From an uncultured Eubacteriales bacterium (lineage in GTDB: Bacteria; Bacillota; Clostridia; Oscillospirales; Acutalibacteraceae), in assembly GCA_910584745.1 (NCBI GenBank), contig CAJUDG010000016.1, positions 30,235-94,234 of the forward strand: a DNA stretch of 64,000 nucleotides, read 5' to 3'. Every line of letters starts with the position of its first letter. Position 1 is the stretch's first letter. The notes under the pieces were generated by a model, which saw nothing but the letters and a program-made list of their open reading frames with translations, searched no databases and was not told the DNA's origin. Positions 34,837 through 43,418 of this stretch are shown here, one piece after another. The translations under genes and the position numbers were made by a program.

Positions 34837-36606
34837 ATGGCAAGGAACCGCTTTGACGTTGACGAAAACCTTGAAACTCCGTTTAATATAAAGCACCTTC
34901 TGCGGGCCGGCACCTATATCGGCCGGCACAAGAAAAAGATGGCGCTCTCTCTGGTGTATTCCGCCGTCTCCGCGGCGGCGGCCCTGGTGGGCCCCCTGCT
35001 GGTACAGAGGGGCATAAACGTGTCCGTGCCCAATAAGGACTGGAAGGAGCTTGTGCTCCTCAGCGTCTGTATGCTGGCGGCCATTATAACCTCCATCATG
35101 TTCGGCCGGGCCAGAAGCAAAAACATGATATCCGTGGGCCAGGACATTGTCTACGATATCCGTAAGGACCTGTTCGCCCATCTTCAGAAGCTGCCCTTCC
35201 AGTTCTACGACGACCGCCCCCACGGCAAGATACTGACCCGGGTCATAAACTACATCAACAGCGTATCCGACGCGCTCTCAAACGGCATAATAAACTTTGT
35301 CCTTGAGATATTCAACCTCATACTGATTGCCGTCTTCATGCTGATCTGCGACGTGCGGCTCTCCCTGGTTGTGATGGCCGGCGTGCCCCTGCTGCTGATA
35401 GTGGTGATGATCATAAAGCCCGCCCAGCGCCGGGCATGGCAGGACGTGTCAAACAAGAGCTCAAACCTTAACGCCTACCTCCACGAGAGCCTGGACGGCA
35501 TGAAGATAACCCAGGCATTCACCCGGGAGGAGGAGAACGCCGGAATTTACGACCGCCTGAACAAAAACTGCTACCGCACCTGGATGAAGGCCCAGTATAC
35601 CTCGAACCTTATCTGGGTCTCTGTGGACAATATCTCCGTCTGGGTTGTGGGGGCAATGTATATCGTGGGCCTTACGGTCCTGGGCCCCAGTATGCAGATA
35701 GGCACCATAATCGCCCTGTCCTCCTACGCCTGGCGCTTCTGGCAGCCCCTTCTGAACCTCTCGAACCTCTATAACACCTTCATAAACGCCGTGGCGTACT
35801 TAGAGCGCATCTTTGAGATGATGGATGAGCCCGTCACCGTGGACGACGCCCCCGACGCCACAGAGCTGCCGCCCATCAAGGGTCAGGTTACCTTTAAGGA
35901 CGTGGTGTTCTCCTATGACGGCACGGTGAATGTCCTTGAGAACTTCAACCTCAATGTAAACCCCGGCGAGTCCATCGCCCTTGTGGGTCCCACGGGCGCG
36001 GGCAAGACCACCGTCGTGAACCTCATCTCCCGCTTCTACAACCTGACCGGCGGCCAGGTGCTCCTTGACGGCCACGACATCTCCAATGTCACCCTCCACT
36101 CCCTGCGCAGCCAGATGGGCATAATGTTACAGGACAGCTTCATCTTCTCCGGCACCATCATGGACAATATCCGCTACGGCAGGCTTGACGCCACCGACGA
36201 GGAGGTCATAGAGGCCGCCAAGACCGTCTGCGCCCACGAATTCATCAGCCAGATGGAGGACGGCTACAACACCCAGGTCAACGAGCGGGGCTCCCGCCTC
36301 AGCCAGGGTCAGCGCCAGCTTGTGGCCTTCGCCCGGACCCTACTCAGCGACCCCAAGATCCTCGTCCTGGACGAGGCCACCTCCTCCATCGACGCAAAGA
36401 CCGAGCGCCTTGTCCAGCAGGGCCTGAACGCGCTCTTAAAGGGCCGCACCTCATTCATCATTGCCCACCGGCTCTCCACCATCAAGAACTGCGACCGCAT
36501 CCTCTACATCTCCGACAAGGGCATCGCAGAGATGGGCAGCCATAAGGAGCTGCTTGAGAAGAAGGGCAAGTATTACCATCTGTATACCGCCCAGCTGGAG
36601 GATTAA
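34837..36606 (+). CDS. ABC exporter half-transporter, subunit B
   Basis: A 589-residue partner of the preceding gene. Six membrane helices, Walker A GPTGAGKTTVV, signature LSQGQRQLVAFARTL (Gln in place of the second Gly) and Walker B ILVLDEATSSID with the catalytic Glu intact. It therefore supplies the canonical Walker B while subunit A supplies the canonical signature, the usual complementarity of BmrCD/TM287-288-type heterodimers. Confidence 0.92.
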   Translation: MARNRFDVDENLETPFNIKHLLRAGTYIGRHKKKMALSLVYSAVSAAAALVGPLLVQRGINVSVPNKDWKELVLLSVCMLAAIITSIMFGRARSKNMISVGQDIVYDIRKDLFAHLQKLPFQFYDDRPHGKILTRVINYINSVSDALSNGIINFVLEIFNLILIAVFMLICDVRLSLVVMAGVPLLLIVVMIIKPAQRRAWQDVSNKSSNLNAYLHESLDGMKITQAFTREEENAGIYDRLNKNCYRTWMKAQYTSNLIWVSVDNISVWVVGAMYIVGLTVLGPSMQIGTIIALSSYAWRFWQPLLNLSNLYNTFINAVAYLERIFEMMDEPVTVDDAPDATELPPIKGQVTFKDVVFSYDGTVNVLENFNLNVNPGESIALVGPTGAGKTTVVNLISRFYNLTGGQVLLDGHDISNVTLHSLRSQMGIMLQDSFIFSGTIMDNIRYGRLDATDEEVIEAAKTVCAHEFISQMEDGYNTQVNERGSRLSQGQRQLVAFARTLLSDPKILVLDEATSSIDAKTERLVQQGLNALLKGRTSFIIAHRLSTIKNCDRILYISDKGIAEMGSHKELLEKKGKYYHLYTAQLED

Positions 36607-36659
36607 AACTCAAAAAAGCCCCCGCAACCCCCGGTTGACACATTTCCCGCTCCCCTTTC

Positions 36660-36689
36660 TTGCTCCGCAACCGGCTCATGCTGTAATAT
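36660..36689 (+). promoter_or_regulatory. Probable promoter of the XRE regulator
   Basis: TTGCTC (36660-36665), 18-bp spacer, TAATAT (36684-36689), 35 bp before the start codon. Confidence 0.45.
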
Positions 36690-36723
36690 AAAGCCATGAT
36701 AAAACCCAAAAGGAGTGTACAGC

Positions 36724-37335
36724 ATGAACCTTTCACACCGTATCCAGGAATTAAGAAAGACCAAAGGCATGTCCCAGGAGGAGCTTGCCGACCGCGTAGG
36801 CGTCACCCGCCAGGCAGTCAGCAAGTGGGAGAGCGAGCAGTCCACACCAGAGCTTGACAAGGTCGTAACTCTCAGCGAGATATTTGATGTGACTACCGAT
36901 TACCTTCTAAAGGGCGTTGAGCCCGTGCCCGCCAAGGACCGGGAGGACGGCCGCCTGGGCAGCCGGGTGCTATATATCGGCGCGCCTGCTATGGTGGTAA
37001 TCGGGGTAATAGCCGGGTGCGCAAGCTGGTATGGCTCCAATGATCTTGCCGACGCTTTAGGCTCCATGATAATCCAGGCCGTGGGCATTGCCGGTTACTT
37101 TTTCGGCCGCGCCCTCTCCGACCAGCGGCCTGGGTTTTGGGCAAGGTTTCTTATTATCATGGGCGTGGCGTTTATGCCCTGCTCTATGCTGGCGGGTGTG
37201 CTCACAAGACGCGCCACGCCTTACGGCGGGCCGCTCTCGCCCTATCCGGTGGAGATACGGCAGTTTGCCGTGTTTGCGGTGATGTACATTATAATAGCTG
37301 TCGTGTCTGTTGTTCTGTTACGGCGTAAGCGATAA
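36724..37335 (+). CDS. XRE-family regulator with membrane domain
   Basis: A 203-residue protein: an N-terminal HTH of the Cro/C1 type (about residues 4-60: MSQEELADRVGVTRQAVSKWE) fused to a C-terminal region with about four membrane segments. The start is ATG 36724, 8 nt after AAAAGGAG; the GTG three codons earlier overlaps that site. HTH proteins with membrane tails are common in Clostridia and are thought to sense membrane-active compounds. It follows the ABC exporter and could regulate it, but has its own promoter and terminator. Confidence 0.85.
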   Translation: MNLSHRIQELRKTKGMSQEELADRVGVTRQAVSKWESEQSTPELDKVVTLSEIFDVTTDYLLKGVEPVPAKDREDGRLGSRVLYIGAPAMVVIGVIAGCASWYGSNDLADALGSMIIQAVGIAGYFFGRALSDQRPGFWARFLIIMGVAFMPCSMLAGVLTRRATPYGGPLSPYPVEIRQFAVFAVMYIIIAVVSVVLLRRKR

Positions 37336-37341
37336 ATAAAA

Positions 37342-37374
37342 GGACCGCCCTATCTTCCGTAGATAGAGCGGTCT
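37342..37374 (+). terminator. Terminator after the XRE regulator
   Basis: A GGACCGC-CTATCT / AGATAG-GCGGTC stem with a 5-nt loop, followed by TTTCTTT. Confidence 0.85.
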
Positions 37375-37406
37375 TTCTTTATTCACTTTTCGCTTCGCTC
37401 AAAGCA

Positions 37407-37466
37407 AGACCTTGGGGCTCTGCCCCAAACCCTGCCAGGGGACATGCTCCCCTGGACCCCGCCGCG
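37407..37466. repeat. Dispersed intergenic palindromic repeat, copy 2
   Basis: AGACCTTGGGGCTCTGCCCC followed by an AACCCTGCC joint and a CAGGGGA/TCCCCTG hairpin. Same framework as 5140-5202 and 43419-43484. It abuts the stop of the ECF S-component gene. Confidence 0.7.
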
Positions 37467-37467
37467 T

Positions 37468-38034
37468 TCAGCTCATCTTCTCCAGCAGCCGGCTTTTCTT
37501 CAGTGCCAATCTCACCACCGCGCACAACGGCACCGAAACCACCACCGCTATCACCGCGTTTATCCCCGAGGTCACCGCCTTGGTCGCAAGCGCCGTCAGC
37601 ACCGCCCCCATCTCGCTACCCAGTAGCAGCCCCTGCACAAACGCCTTGCCCAAGTACAGTATCATATACGTCAAACTCCCCGCCGCGGCCGCAAACACAT
37701 TCTGCACATGGTTCTCAGCCCGCGCTCCATGCACATTCGCCGCCCAGCCGCATACCGCCGCCAGCGCGAACTTGAACAGGAACGTCAGCGGCGCGCTGGC
37801 AATAAACGCCGGGCTCGTCAGGTCGTACAGCGCCGCGCCGATACCCGCAGCCAGCCCGCCCCCTATGGGCCCCAGCACGAACCCCGACAGCAAACAGAAA
37901 ATATTGCCAAAGTGTATCCGGCTGATATCCCCTATCGCCACCGGGATGGGAACCTCTATCTTGTTGCCCGCAAACGTCAGCGCCGCGAACACGCCTATCG
38001 CCGCTATCCTGTAGATCTTCGTCCGTCTTTCCAT
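37468..38034 (-). CDS. ECF transporter S component (substrate unknown)
   Basis: A 188-residue membrane protein with about six hydrophobic segments. The pattern RIAAIGVFAALTFAGNKIEVPIP, then HFGNIFCLLSGFVLGPIGGGLAAGIG, is characteristic of ECF S components, the substrate-binding subunits that dock on a shared energy module. The start is ATG 38034, 9 nt after AGAGGA; the ATG three codons upstream overlaps that site. No EcfA/EcfT genes are in the window and no riboswitch was recognised in the leader, so the vitamin is not known. Confidence 0.82.
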   Translation of the reverse strand: MERRTKIYRIAAIGVFAALTFAGNKIEVPIPVAIGDISRIHFGNIFCLLSGFVLGPIGGGLAAGIGAALYDLTSPAFIASAPLTFLFKFALAAVCGWAANVHGARAENHVQNVFAAAAGSLTYMILYLGKAFVQGLLLGSEMGAVLTALATKAVTSGINAVIAVVVSVPLCAVVRLALKKSRLLEKMS

Positions 38035-38099
38035 ACAAATCATTCCTCTCGTAACAAAAATGCTTTTCCGGCTTAAACCCGCCTGGAATACTAAATAAA

Positions 38100-39272
38100 T
38101 TATGCGCGCGCCACCCCGGTCTCCCTTGCGGCCTCTGCCACCGCCGCCGCAATGGCCGGGACCACCTCTTTATTAAAGGCACTGGGGATAATATTCTCAT
38201 CAGAAAGCTCCCCCTCCGGGATGATCCCTGCCAGCGCCCTTGCCGCCGCCAGCTTCATCTCCTCGTTTATCTCCCTGGCCCGCACGTCCAAAGCTCCGCG
38301 GAATATTCCCGGGAAACACAGCACATTGTTTATCTGGTTCACGCAGTCCGACCGCCCGGAGCCCACCACTCTGGCCCCCGCCGCTTTCGCCTCGTCGGGG
38401 AATATCTCCGGCGTGGGGTTGGCGCAGGCAAAGACTATAGCGTCCCCCGCCATAGACCCCACCATCTCCTTTGTGACGCACCCCGGCGCTGAGAAGCCCA
38501 TGAACACGTCCGCACCCTTTATGACATCGGCCAGCGTCCCCCGCTTTCTTTCCGGGTTCGTTATCTCCGCCAGCTCCGCCTGGGCCGGGGTCATCCACTC
38601 CTCGCCGGGACACAGGGCCCCCTGCTTATCGCAGACCACCACATTCCTAAGCCCCAGCGCCATCAGAAGCCTTGTGCAGGCCGTGCCCGCCGCTCCCGCA
38701 CCGTTCACCACCGCCGAGACCTCGCCTATCTCCTTATGGACCACCTTCAACGCGTTTATCATGGCCGCTACCGTCACCACCGCCGTGCCGTGCTGGTCGT
38801 CGTGGAAGACCGGGATATCCAGCCTCTCCTTGAGCTTTCTCTCCACCTCAAAGCACCTGGGCGCGGCGATATCCTCCAGGTTTATCCCCCCGAAGGACCC
38901 GGCGATAAGTTCCACCGCGTGCACTATCTCGTCCACATCCTTGGAGCGCACGCACAAAGGAAACGCGTCCACCCCCGCAAAGGCTTTAAACAGCGCGCAT
39001 TTGCCCTCCATCACCGGCATCCCGGCCTCGGGCCCGATGTCTCCAAGCCCAAGCACCGCCGTGCCGTCGGTGACAACGGCCACAAGGTTCCCTCTTCGGG
39101 TATAGGCAAAGGACTTCTCCGGGTCCTTCTGTATCTCGAGACAGGGCGCCGCCACCCCGGGAGTGTACGCCACGGACAGCTCATCCCGGCTCTCCAGCGG
39201 ACATGGGGTCTCTATTCGTATCTTTCCCCGCCATTTCTCGTGCATTTCCAGCGCTTTTTTACTATAGTCCAT
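38100..39272 (-). CDS. NAD(P)-dependent malic enzyme
   Basis: A 390-residue short-form malic enzyme that oxidatively decarboxylates malate to pyruvate. The N-terminal domain has AYTPGVAAPCLEI (catalytic Tyr) and VVTDGTAVLGLGDIGPEAG. The metal-binding region is FHDDQHGTAVV, and the NAD(P) domain begins with VVNGAGAAGTACTRLL. Normal length. Monocistronic with its own promoter (39307-39334). Confidence 0.94.
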   Translation of the reverse strand: MDYSKKALEMHEKWRGKIRIETPCPLESRDELSVAYTPGVAAPCLEIQKDPEKSFAYTRRGNLVAVVTDGTAVLGLGDIGPEAGMPVMEGKCALFKAFAGVDAFPLCVRSKDVDEIVHAVELIAGSFGGINLEDIAAPRCFEVERKLKERLDIPVFHDDQHGTAVVTVAAMINALKVVHKEIGEVSAVVNGAGAAGTACTRLLMALGLRNVVVCDKQGALCPGEEWMTPAQAELAEITNPERKRGTLADVIKGADVFMGFSAPGCVTKEMVGSMAGDAIVFACANPTPEIFPDEAKAAGARVVGSGRSDCVNQINNVLCFPGIFRGALDVRAREINEEMKLAAARALAGIIPEGELSDENIIPSAFNKEVVPAIAAAVAEAARETGVARA

Positions 39273-39306
39273 GGAAATCCCCCATTACTTTAAGTTTTCA
39301 CCGACA

Positions 39307-39334
39307 TTATACCACTCTGCTGCGCTAAAATCAA
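39307..39334 (-). promoter_or_regulatory. Promoter of malic enzyme
   Basis: Minus strand: TTGATT (39334-39329), 16-bp spacer, TATAAT (39312-39307), about 35 bp before the start. Confidence 0.7.
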
Positions 39335-39400
39335 CCGGGCCGATTATACAAACATGGCTCGACATTATATCCGATTTTAGAAGGTTTATTTTCTAAACGA

Positions 39401-39426
39401 AAGGCGGCAGTCCACGCTGCCGCCTT
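39401..39426 (-). terminator. Terminator of the DUF1349 gene
   Basis: A perfect AAGGCGGCAG/CTGCCGCCTT stem, 10 bp after the stop; a T-rich run follows on the minus strand. Confidence 0.85.
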
Positions 39427-39435
39427 AAATAACTC

Positions 39436-40023
39436 CTATTTTCCCGCCCGTATATTTTTGACGGTCCGCTTCTCTATGCTCAGGTGCTCATAAACCCTCT
39501 CGCCGCCGTCCCCAAGGGGCGCCTGGGCCAGCAGGCCGACCTTCATTACCGGATCTGCCGGAAGGTTAAAATACCGCATCATATAAAAGCTTTCCCCGTC
39601 AATGGAGTAGTGGAAAGCAAAATCGTTTCCCACCCGGCACATCTGAAGCCAGGCGTCGTCCCTGTCCAGGTCGCAGCCATTGGCATCGTCAGAGCAATCC
39701 TTTGTCACCACGCTCACAACGGCATGGGTGCCGAAGTCAGTATACTCAAAGCAGGCCTTGGCCCAGCACTCAAGATTCTTCATCACCATAATCGAGGCTG
39801 AATCGTAAACGTCCTTAAAGGCATGGGATACTTTGACCCGCAGGACAAAGTCCCCCTCTATCTCGGTATAGTAAAACGGAGCGTTGCTTAACACCCCCGG
39901 AAGGAAGCCCTCCTCGCACTGGCCTGCGCTGCCGCGAAAAAAGTCCGTCTTCGCTGGGGCCATGATCGTGATTTTGCCGCCTTTCTCAGTGATCGTGCTT
40001 TCGTTCAGCCACTGAAATTCCAT
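39436..40023 (-). CDS. DUF1349 domain protein (beta-sandwich, lectin-like)
   Basis: A 195-residue cytosolic protein of the DUF1349/YesU-like family, which has a concanavalin-like jelly-roll fold. Typical features are the N-terminal FQWLNES, KTDFFRG, a central DSASIMVMKNLECWAKACFEYTDFGTHAVVSVVT and YSIDGESFYMMRYF. Homologues are often called 'regulation of enolase' proteins, but no firm biochemical role is known to me. Single gene with promoter and terminator. Confidence 0.85.
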   Translation of the reverse strand: MEFQWLNESTITEKGGKITIMAPAKTDFFRGSAGQCEEGFLPGVLSNAPFYYTEIEGDFVLRVKVSHAFKDVYDSASIMVMKNLECWAKACFEYTDFGTHAVVSVVTKDCSDDANGCDLDRDDAWLQMCRVGNDFAFHYSIDGESFYMMRYFNLPADPVMKVGLLAQAPLGDGGERVYEHLSIEKRTVKNIRAGK

Positions 40024-40058
40024 AATTCAGTCCTCCGTTTTCTCAAAGTTATACGGCA

Positions 40059-40087
40059 ATTATATCACCCCGCCGTGCCAAAATCAA
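40059..40087 (-). promoter_or_regulatory. Promoter of the DUF1349 gene
   Basis: Minus strand: TTGATT (40087-40082), 17-bp spacer, TATAAT (40064-40059). The -35 overlaps the last codons of the upstream hydrolase remnant. Confidence 0.7.
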
Positions 40088-40708
40088 TACGCTCCGTAAA
40101 ATTCATCCAATGCCCTTGCCAAAGCCTCAGGCTTTTCCTCGTTCACCACGTGCCCCGCTCCCTCGATTATCCTGAGCTCCGCGTCCCTGATATTCTGCGC
40201 AAAGAACCGCGCCGCCTTCATGTTCACGCTGTCCCTCTCCCCGCAGACCACCAGCGTGGGGCACCGCACCTCCCCCGCCCTTCCGCTGAAATCAAGCCCC
40301 TTTCATGGAGCTGCACAGGGCGAAGGTGTCCCGCTTGCCAAAGGCCATGCCCTTAAAAGCCGCCTCCGGCATGAACCTAAAAACCAAATTCTGCACGGCA
40401 AAGGCCAGCTTCGGCACCCTATGCGGCGTGCTGATAAGCACCAGTGACCCCACCCTCTCCGGGTGATCCAGGGCATAGTTCAGCGCCAGCACCCCGCCCA
40501 AAGACAGCCCGCAGAGGCCCAAAGGCCCCTCCACTCCGTCGCAGTATTCCACAAACGCGGAGTAAAGGTTAGTATAGCTCGCCTCTTTGCCGTCGAGAAT
40601 AGCGCCCAGCTCCGGGCAGAGTATGTTCCCGCCGTTCTCCATACGCGAGACCGTCCCGTTCCAGCTCTCCGCCCCGTGCCCCGTGCCGTGGATAAAAACC
40701 CTTTTCAA
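40084..40708 (-). pseudogene. Alpha/beta hydrolase, frameshifted
   Basis: An alpha/beta hydrolase of about 208 residues split between two frames. The first frame reads VFIHGTGHGAESWNG, then the nucleophile elbow GLSLGGVLAL and SSMKGA-stop. Shifting by one base in the G4 run (plus-strand 40297-40300) restores SMKG-LDFSGRAGEVRCPTLVVCGERD, with the catalytic Asp and the His in EGAGHVVNEE. So one extra G explains the break. The start is TTG 40708 behind AAAGGGGAG. It may be a recent pseudogene, a sequencing error in a homopolymer, or slippage at the A3G4 run. Confidence 0.82.
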
Positions 40709-40777
40709 AATAAGCTCCCCTTTCTTCAAACTATTGTATGATTATAGCACGATAACAAAGCCTGTTCAACCGCCCCA

Positions 40778-40806
40778 TTGATTTTCGGCCCGGACCGGGC
40801 TATAAT
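40778..40806 (+). promoter_or_regulatory. Promoter of the HAD phosphatase gene
   Basis: TTGATT (40778-40783), 17-bp spacer, TATAAT (40801-40806). Confidence 0.75.
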
Positions 40807-40838
40807 ATAGCCAGCTTAACAGAATCGAGGTAATCAAA

Positions 40839-41546
40839 ATGCCATATAAAGCCTGCATATTCGACCTTGACGGCACCCTTGCCGACACCTTACACTCCAT
40901 CGCCCACTTCGGCAACAGCACCTTAGAGGCCTTCGGCTATCCCCCCATCGACCCCGTCGAGTACAAGCAGCTGGTGGGCAACGGCGCGGACCTGCTCATG
41001 CGCCGGATGCTTGCCCGAGTCAATGCTAAACTTTCAGAGGATGAGCTAAAAAAGTTCCGCGCCGAGTACGACCGCCGCTACGCCGCGGACCCAATGGCCC
41101 TGGTTGGAGCATATCCCGGCCTGCCCTATGTGCTGCCAAGGCTGCGTGAATCTGGCATAAAGCTGGGGGTCCTCTCCAACAAGCCCGACGACATGACCCG
41201 GGCCATCGTGGCGGAGCTGTACCCGGGCATATTCCACGCCGTCCACGGCCAGCGGGAGGGCATACCCACAAAGCCGGACCCAACCGCCGTGCTTGCCCTG
41301 GCGGACGAGCTGGGCGCTGCCCCAGGGGAGACCCTCTACATCGGCGACAGCGGCGTGGACATGGACACGGCAAAAAACGCCGGTATGGACTCCTGCGGGG
41401 TGCTCTGGGGCTTCCGCACAGAGGAGGAGCTTTTGGAGCACGGGGCCATGTATCTGGCGGGGGACCCGGCGGAGCTGGAAAAATTATCGAAAAACGATAA
41501 ATATATATTGACAAACGATACATTGCCGGTTATAATAGAGCCATAA
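40839..41546 (+). CDS. HAD hydrolase, phosphoglycolate phosphatase-like
   Basis: A 235-residue HAD subfamily IA phosphatase with IFDLDGTLADTLHSI (motif I), the Ser/Thr of GVLSNKPDD (motif II), GIPTKPDP (Lys motif) and YIGDSGVDMDTAKNAG (motif IV). It resembles Gph/PpaX-type enzymes. The last 20 codons are AT-rich and contain the promoter and operator of the next operon, so the tail (NDKYILTNDTLPVIIEP) is probably not under strong selection. Confidence 0.88.
   Translation: MPYKACIFDLDGTLADTLHSIAHFGNSTLEAFGYPPIDPVEYKQLVGNGADLLMRRMLARVNAKLSEDELKKFRAEYDRRYAADPMALVGAYPGLPYVLPRLRESGIKLGVLSNKPDDMTRAIVAELYPGIFHAVHGQREGIPTKPDPTAVLALADELGAAPGETLYIGDSGVDMDTAKNAGMDSCGVLWGFRTEEELLEHGAMYLAGDPAELEKLSKNDKYILTNDTLPVIIEP
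41484..41536 (+). promoter_or_regulatory. Promoter and CGATA-type operator of the DUF2975 cassette
   Basis: A near-ideal promoter, TTGACA (41508-41513), 17-bp spacer, TATAAT (41531-41536), sits inside the end of the preceding gene. Directly upstream is the palindrome TTATCG-AAAAA-CGATAA (41484-41500), and another half-site ACGATA overlaps the spacer (41515-41520). The XRE gene at the end of the operon is the obvious candidate to bind these; that is inference. Confidence 0.8.
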
Positions 41547-41567
41547 ACTCATTGGAGGTGCTCTGTT

Positions 41568-42155
41568 ATGACTAAAGAAGAAAAACGCATGGAAATACTT
41601 ACGAAGGTTGCCACCGTCTTTACAAAGCTCTTTGAGGTACTCTACAACGTCGGCGCCATCGCTATGACCGTGGCCTTCGTGCTGGTACTCCTGGACCCGG
41701 TCGTCAACGCGGTCGTCTGGGGCTCTGTACCCATGGAGGAGCTGAGGGTCCAGGGCTTCTCAATGCGCATATCCGGCCCCGACGGCGTAGCGGACCCCAA
41801 GGCCCTGGCTATATTCCTCATAGGCGGCGCCCTTATCCTTGAGCTCATGGCCTGGGTCTTCCGCAATGTGAACCTCATCCTGCGCACCACTCAGGGCCTC
41901 ACAAAGTTCTCAAAGGGCAAGACCCCCTTCCAGAAGGACAACGTGCGCATGATGCGCGAGATAGGCATCTTCTTCATCTCCATCGCCGTTGTGGAGCTGA
42001 TAATGAGCAGCGTGGCCGTGCTCGTCCTTGGCCCTGAGATGGCCGAGGTCAGCGCCGACATGGGCGGCTTTGTCGTGGGCCTCCTCATGCTCTGCCTCTC
42101 CCAGGTCTTTGCCCTGGGGCAGAAGATGCAGGAGGATGTGGACGGATTGGTATAA
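41568..42155 (+). CDS. DUF2975 membrane protein, first paralogue
   Basis: A 195-residue protein with four hydrophobic segments in the arrangement of DUF2975: a long helix after a short basic N-terminus, an extracytoplasmic loop, ALAIFLIGGALILELMAWVFRN, then an amphipathic stretch (TPFQKDNVRMMREIG) and two more helices. The start is ATG 41568 with GGAGGTG. It heads a three-gene unit with a second DUF2975-like gene and a small XRE regulator. The role of these proteins is unknown to me; pairs of DUF2975 with YozG-type HTH are a recurrent arrangement. Confidence 0.85.
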   Translation: MTKEEKRMEILTKVATVFTKLFEVLYNVGAIAMTVAFVLVLLDPVVNAVVWGSVPMEELRVQGFSMRISGPDGVADPKALAIFLIGGALILELMAWVFRNVNLILRTTQGLTKFSKGKTPFQKDNVRMMREIGIFFISIAVVELIMSSVAVLVLGPEMAEVSADMGGFVVGLLMLCLSQVFALGQKMQEDVDGLV

Positions 42156-42168
42156 GGGGGTGTTATCT

Positions 42169-42732
42169 GTGCGCAAGATCTCCTGGACAAATACAGCCGC
42201 AGCCGTCTGCGCCATCCTTCAGATAGTCAACGGCCTCTGTATCTTTCTGCTGCTCATAGTCGCTTTCCACGTGCTCATAGACCCCGCCTCTATCGACGCC
42301 GCCAGCGGCCAGCCGGTGACGGTGTACTTCCTGGGCATGAATATCTCCCTTAACGACATGGCCCTATATGTCACGGCCGGCGCGGCCACCGTCCCCGGCG
42401 TGGTGATATACATGCTCATAGGCTGCGCCCGCTCCGTAATGTACTTCATGGCTTTCGGGAACGTGCGTCAGGTGATAGACTGCTCCCGCACCCAGTCCCC
42501 CTTTCTCTGGGAGAACGTCCAAAAGCTCCGGCAGGCCGGGGGCCTGTTCCTTGGTACGGTGGGGCTGCAGCTGGCCTATGCCTTCATCACCATGATACTC
42601 GCCTTCGGCTCCATGAGCTTTAGCGCGAACATCCGCTTTGATACCGTCATCCTCGGCGTCACAGTCCTCTGCGTCTCCGAGATCTTTGCCCAGGGCGCCC
42701 GGCTGCAGGACGACCAGGACGGCTTGGTATAG
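42169..42732 (+). CDS. DUF2975-like membrane protein, second paralogue
   Basis: A 187-residue four-helix membrane protein that mirrors the preceding one: the same order of helices and the same amphipathic motif (SPFLWENVQKLRQAG versus TPFQKDNVRMMREIG), and both end in LQDDQDGLV or MQEDVDGLV. The start is GTG 42169 behind AAGGGGGTG. The two presumably arose by duplication and may form a hetero-oligomer. Confidence 0.82.
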   Translation: MRKISWTNTAAAVCAILQIVNGLCIFLLLIVAFHVLIDPASIDAASGQPVTVYFLGMNISLNDMALYVTAGAATVPGVVIYMLIGCARSVMYFMAFGNVRQVIDCSRTQSPFLWENVQKLRQAGGLFLGTVGLQLAYAFITMILAFGSMSFSANIRFDTVILGVTVLCVSEIFAQGARLQDDQDGLV

Positions 42733-42735
42733 CCT

Positions 42736-42957
42736 ATGGGGCGGATAATACTGCGGCTTGACCGCCTGATGCTTGAGAACAAGATCCCCCTGAACGACCT
42801 GGCCGCAAAGGTGGGCATCACCTATGTGAACCTTTCAAAGCTTAAGAATAACCACGTCAACGCCATCCGCTTCTCCACCCTTGCCGCCATCTGTCAGGCT
42901 CTTGACTGTCAGCCGGGGGATATTTTGGAGTACGTGGAGGATGAGGAAGAAGAATAG
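42736..42957 (+). CDS. Small XRE-family regulator (YozG-like)
   Basis: A 73-residue single-domain HTH of the Cro/C1 family: RLMLENKIPLNDLAAKVGITYVNLSKLKNN forms the helix-turn-helix, and CQALDCQPGDILEYV is the family's typical ending. It follows the second DUF2975 gene by 3 bp. It is likely the autoregulator of the cassette through the CGATA sites at 41484-41520. Confidence 0.9.
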   Translation: MGRIILRLDRLMLENKIPLNDLAAKVGITYVNLSKLKNNHVNAIRFSTLAAICQALDCQPGDILEYVEDEEEE

Positions 42958-42965
42958 CAAAAAAG

Positions 42966-42992
42966 GCGCCGTGCATGGCTTTTGCACGGCGC
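42966..42992. terminator. Bidirectional terminator between the XRE and VOC genes
   Basis: A perfect GCGCCGTGCA/TGCACGGCGC stem between convergent genes; an A run on its left gives a T tail for the minus-strand gene. Confidence 0.85.
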
Positions 42993-43005
42993 TCCTTTGC
43001 TATTC

Positions 43006-43392
43006 TCAGATGGCTATCCACCAGCACACCCCATACCTGTCAATGACCGTTGCGCAGCAGCTGCTCCAGGGCAGAGAGCCCAGCGGGTCCACCACGACCC
43101 CGCCCTCGCTCAGCACGTCAAAGGCCCGCTTTACTGCCTCCTCGCTGCCCAGCTCAAAGGCGTTGAATGTCATGGTCTGAAGCTTTTCCCTATGGATGTA
43201 CTCCACGTCATAGTCGGTCCTGGCTTCGGACAGCGCCAGTATCGGCTCGCCGTCCACCGACAGCTCGCAGTGCTCGTACTGGTCCCCTGCCGGAGTCTTC
43301 ATCTCCAGCGTGGGCTCCGCGCCGAAGGCTTTGCAATAGACTTTGGCGGCCTCCAGGCTGTTTTTTACATATACCTGAGTGTAGTTCTTCAT
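43006..43392 (-). CDS. VOC-superfamily (glyoxalase-like) protein
   Basis: A 128-residue protein of the PhnB/VOC type with two beta-alpha-beta-beta-beta modules: QVYVKNSLEAAKVYCKAFGAE in the first half and FNAFELGSEEAVKRAFDVLSEGG in the second, ending with DRYGVCWWI. Members bind metals or aromatic ligands or give antibiotic resistance; none is indicated here. The start is ATG 43392 with GGAG 7 nt upstream. The frame is open further upstream through a dispersed repeat, which is not coding. Confidence 0.85.
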   Translation of the reverse strand: MKNYTQVYVKNSLEAAKVYCKAFGAEPTLEMKTPAGDQYEHCELSVDGEPILALSEARTDYDVEYIHREKLQTMTFNAFELGSEEAVKRAFDVLSEGGVVVDPLGSLPWSSCCATVIDRYGVCWWIAI

Positions 43393-43418
43393 GGCGTTCT
43401 CCTTTTGATTATATTTAC

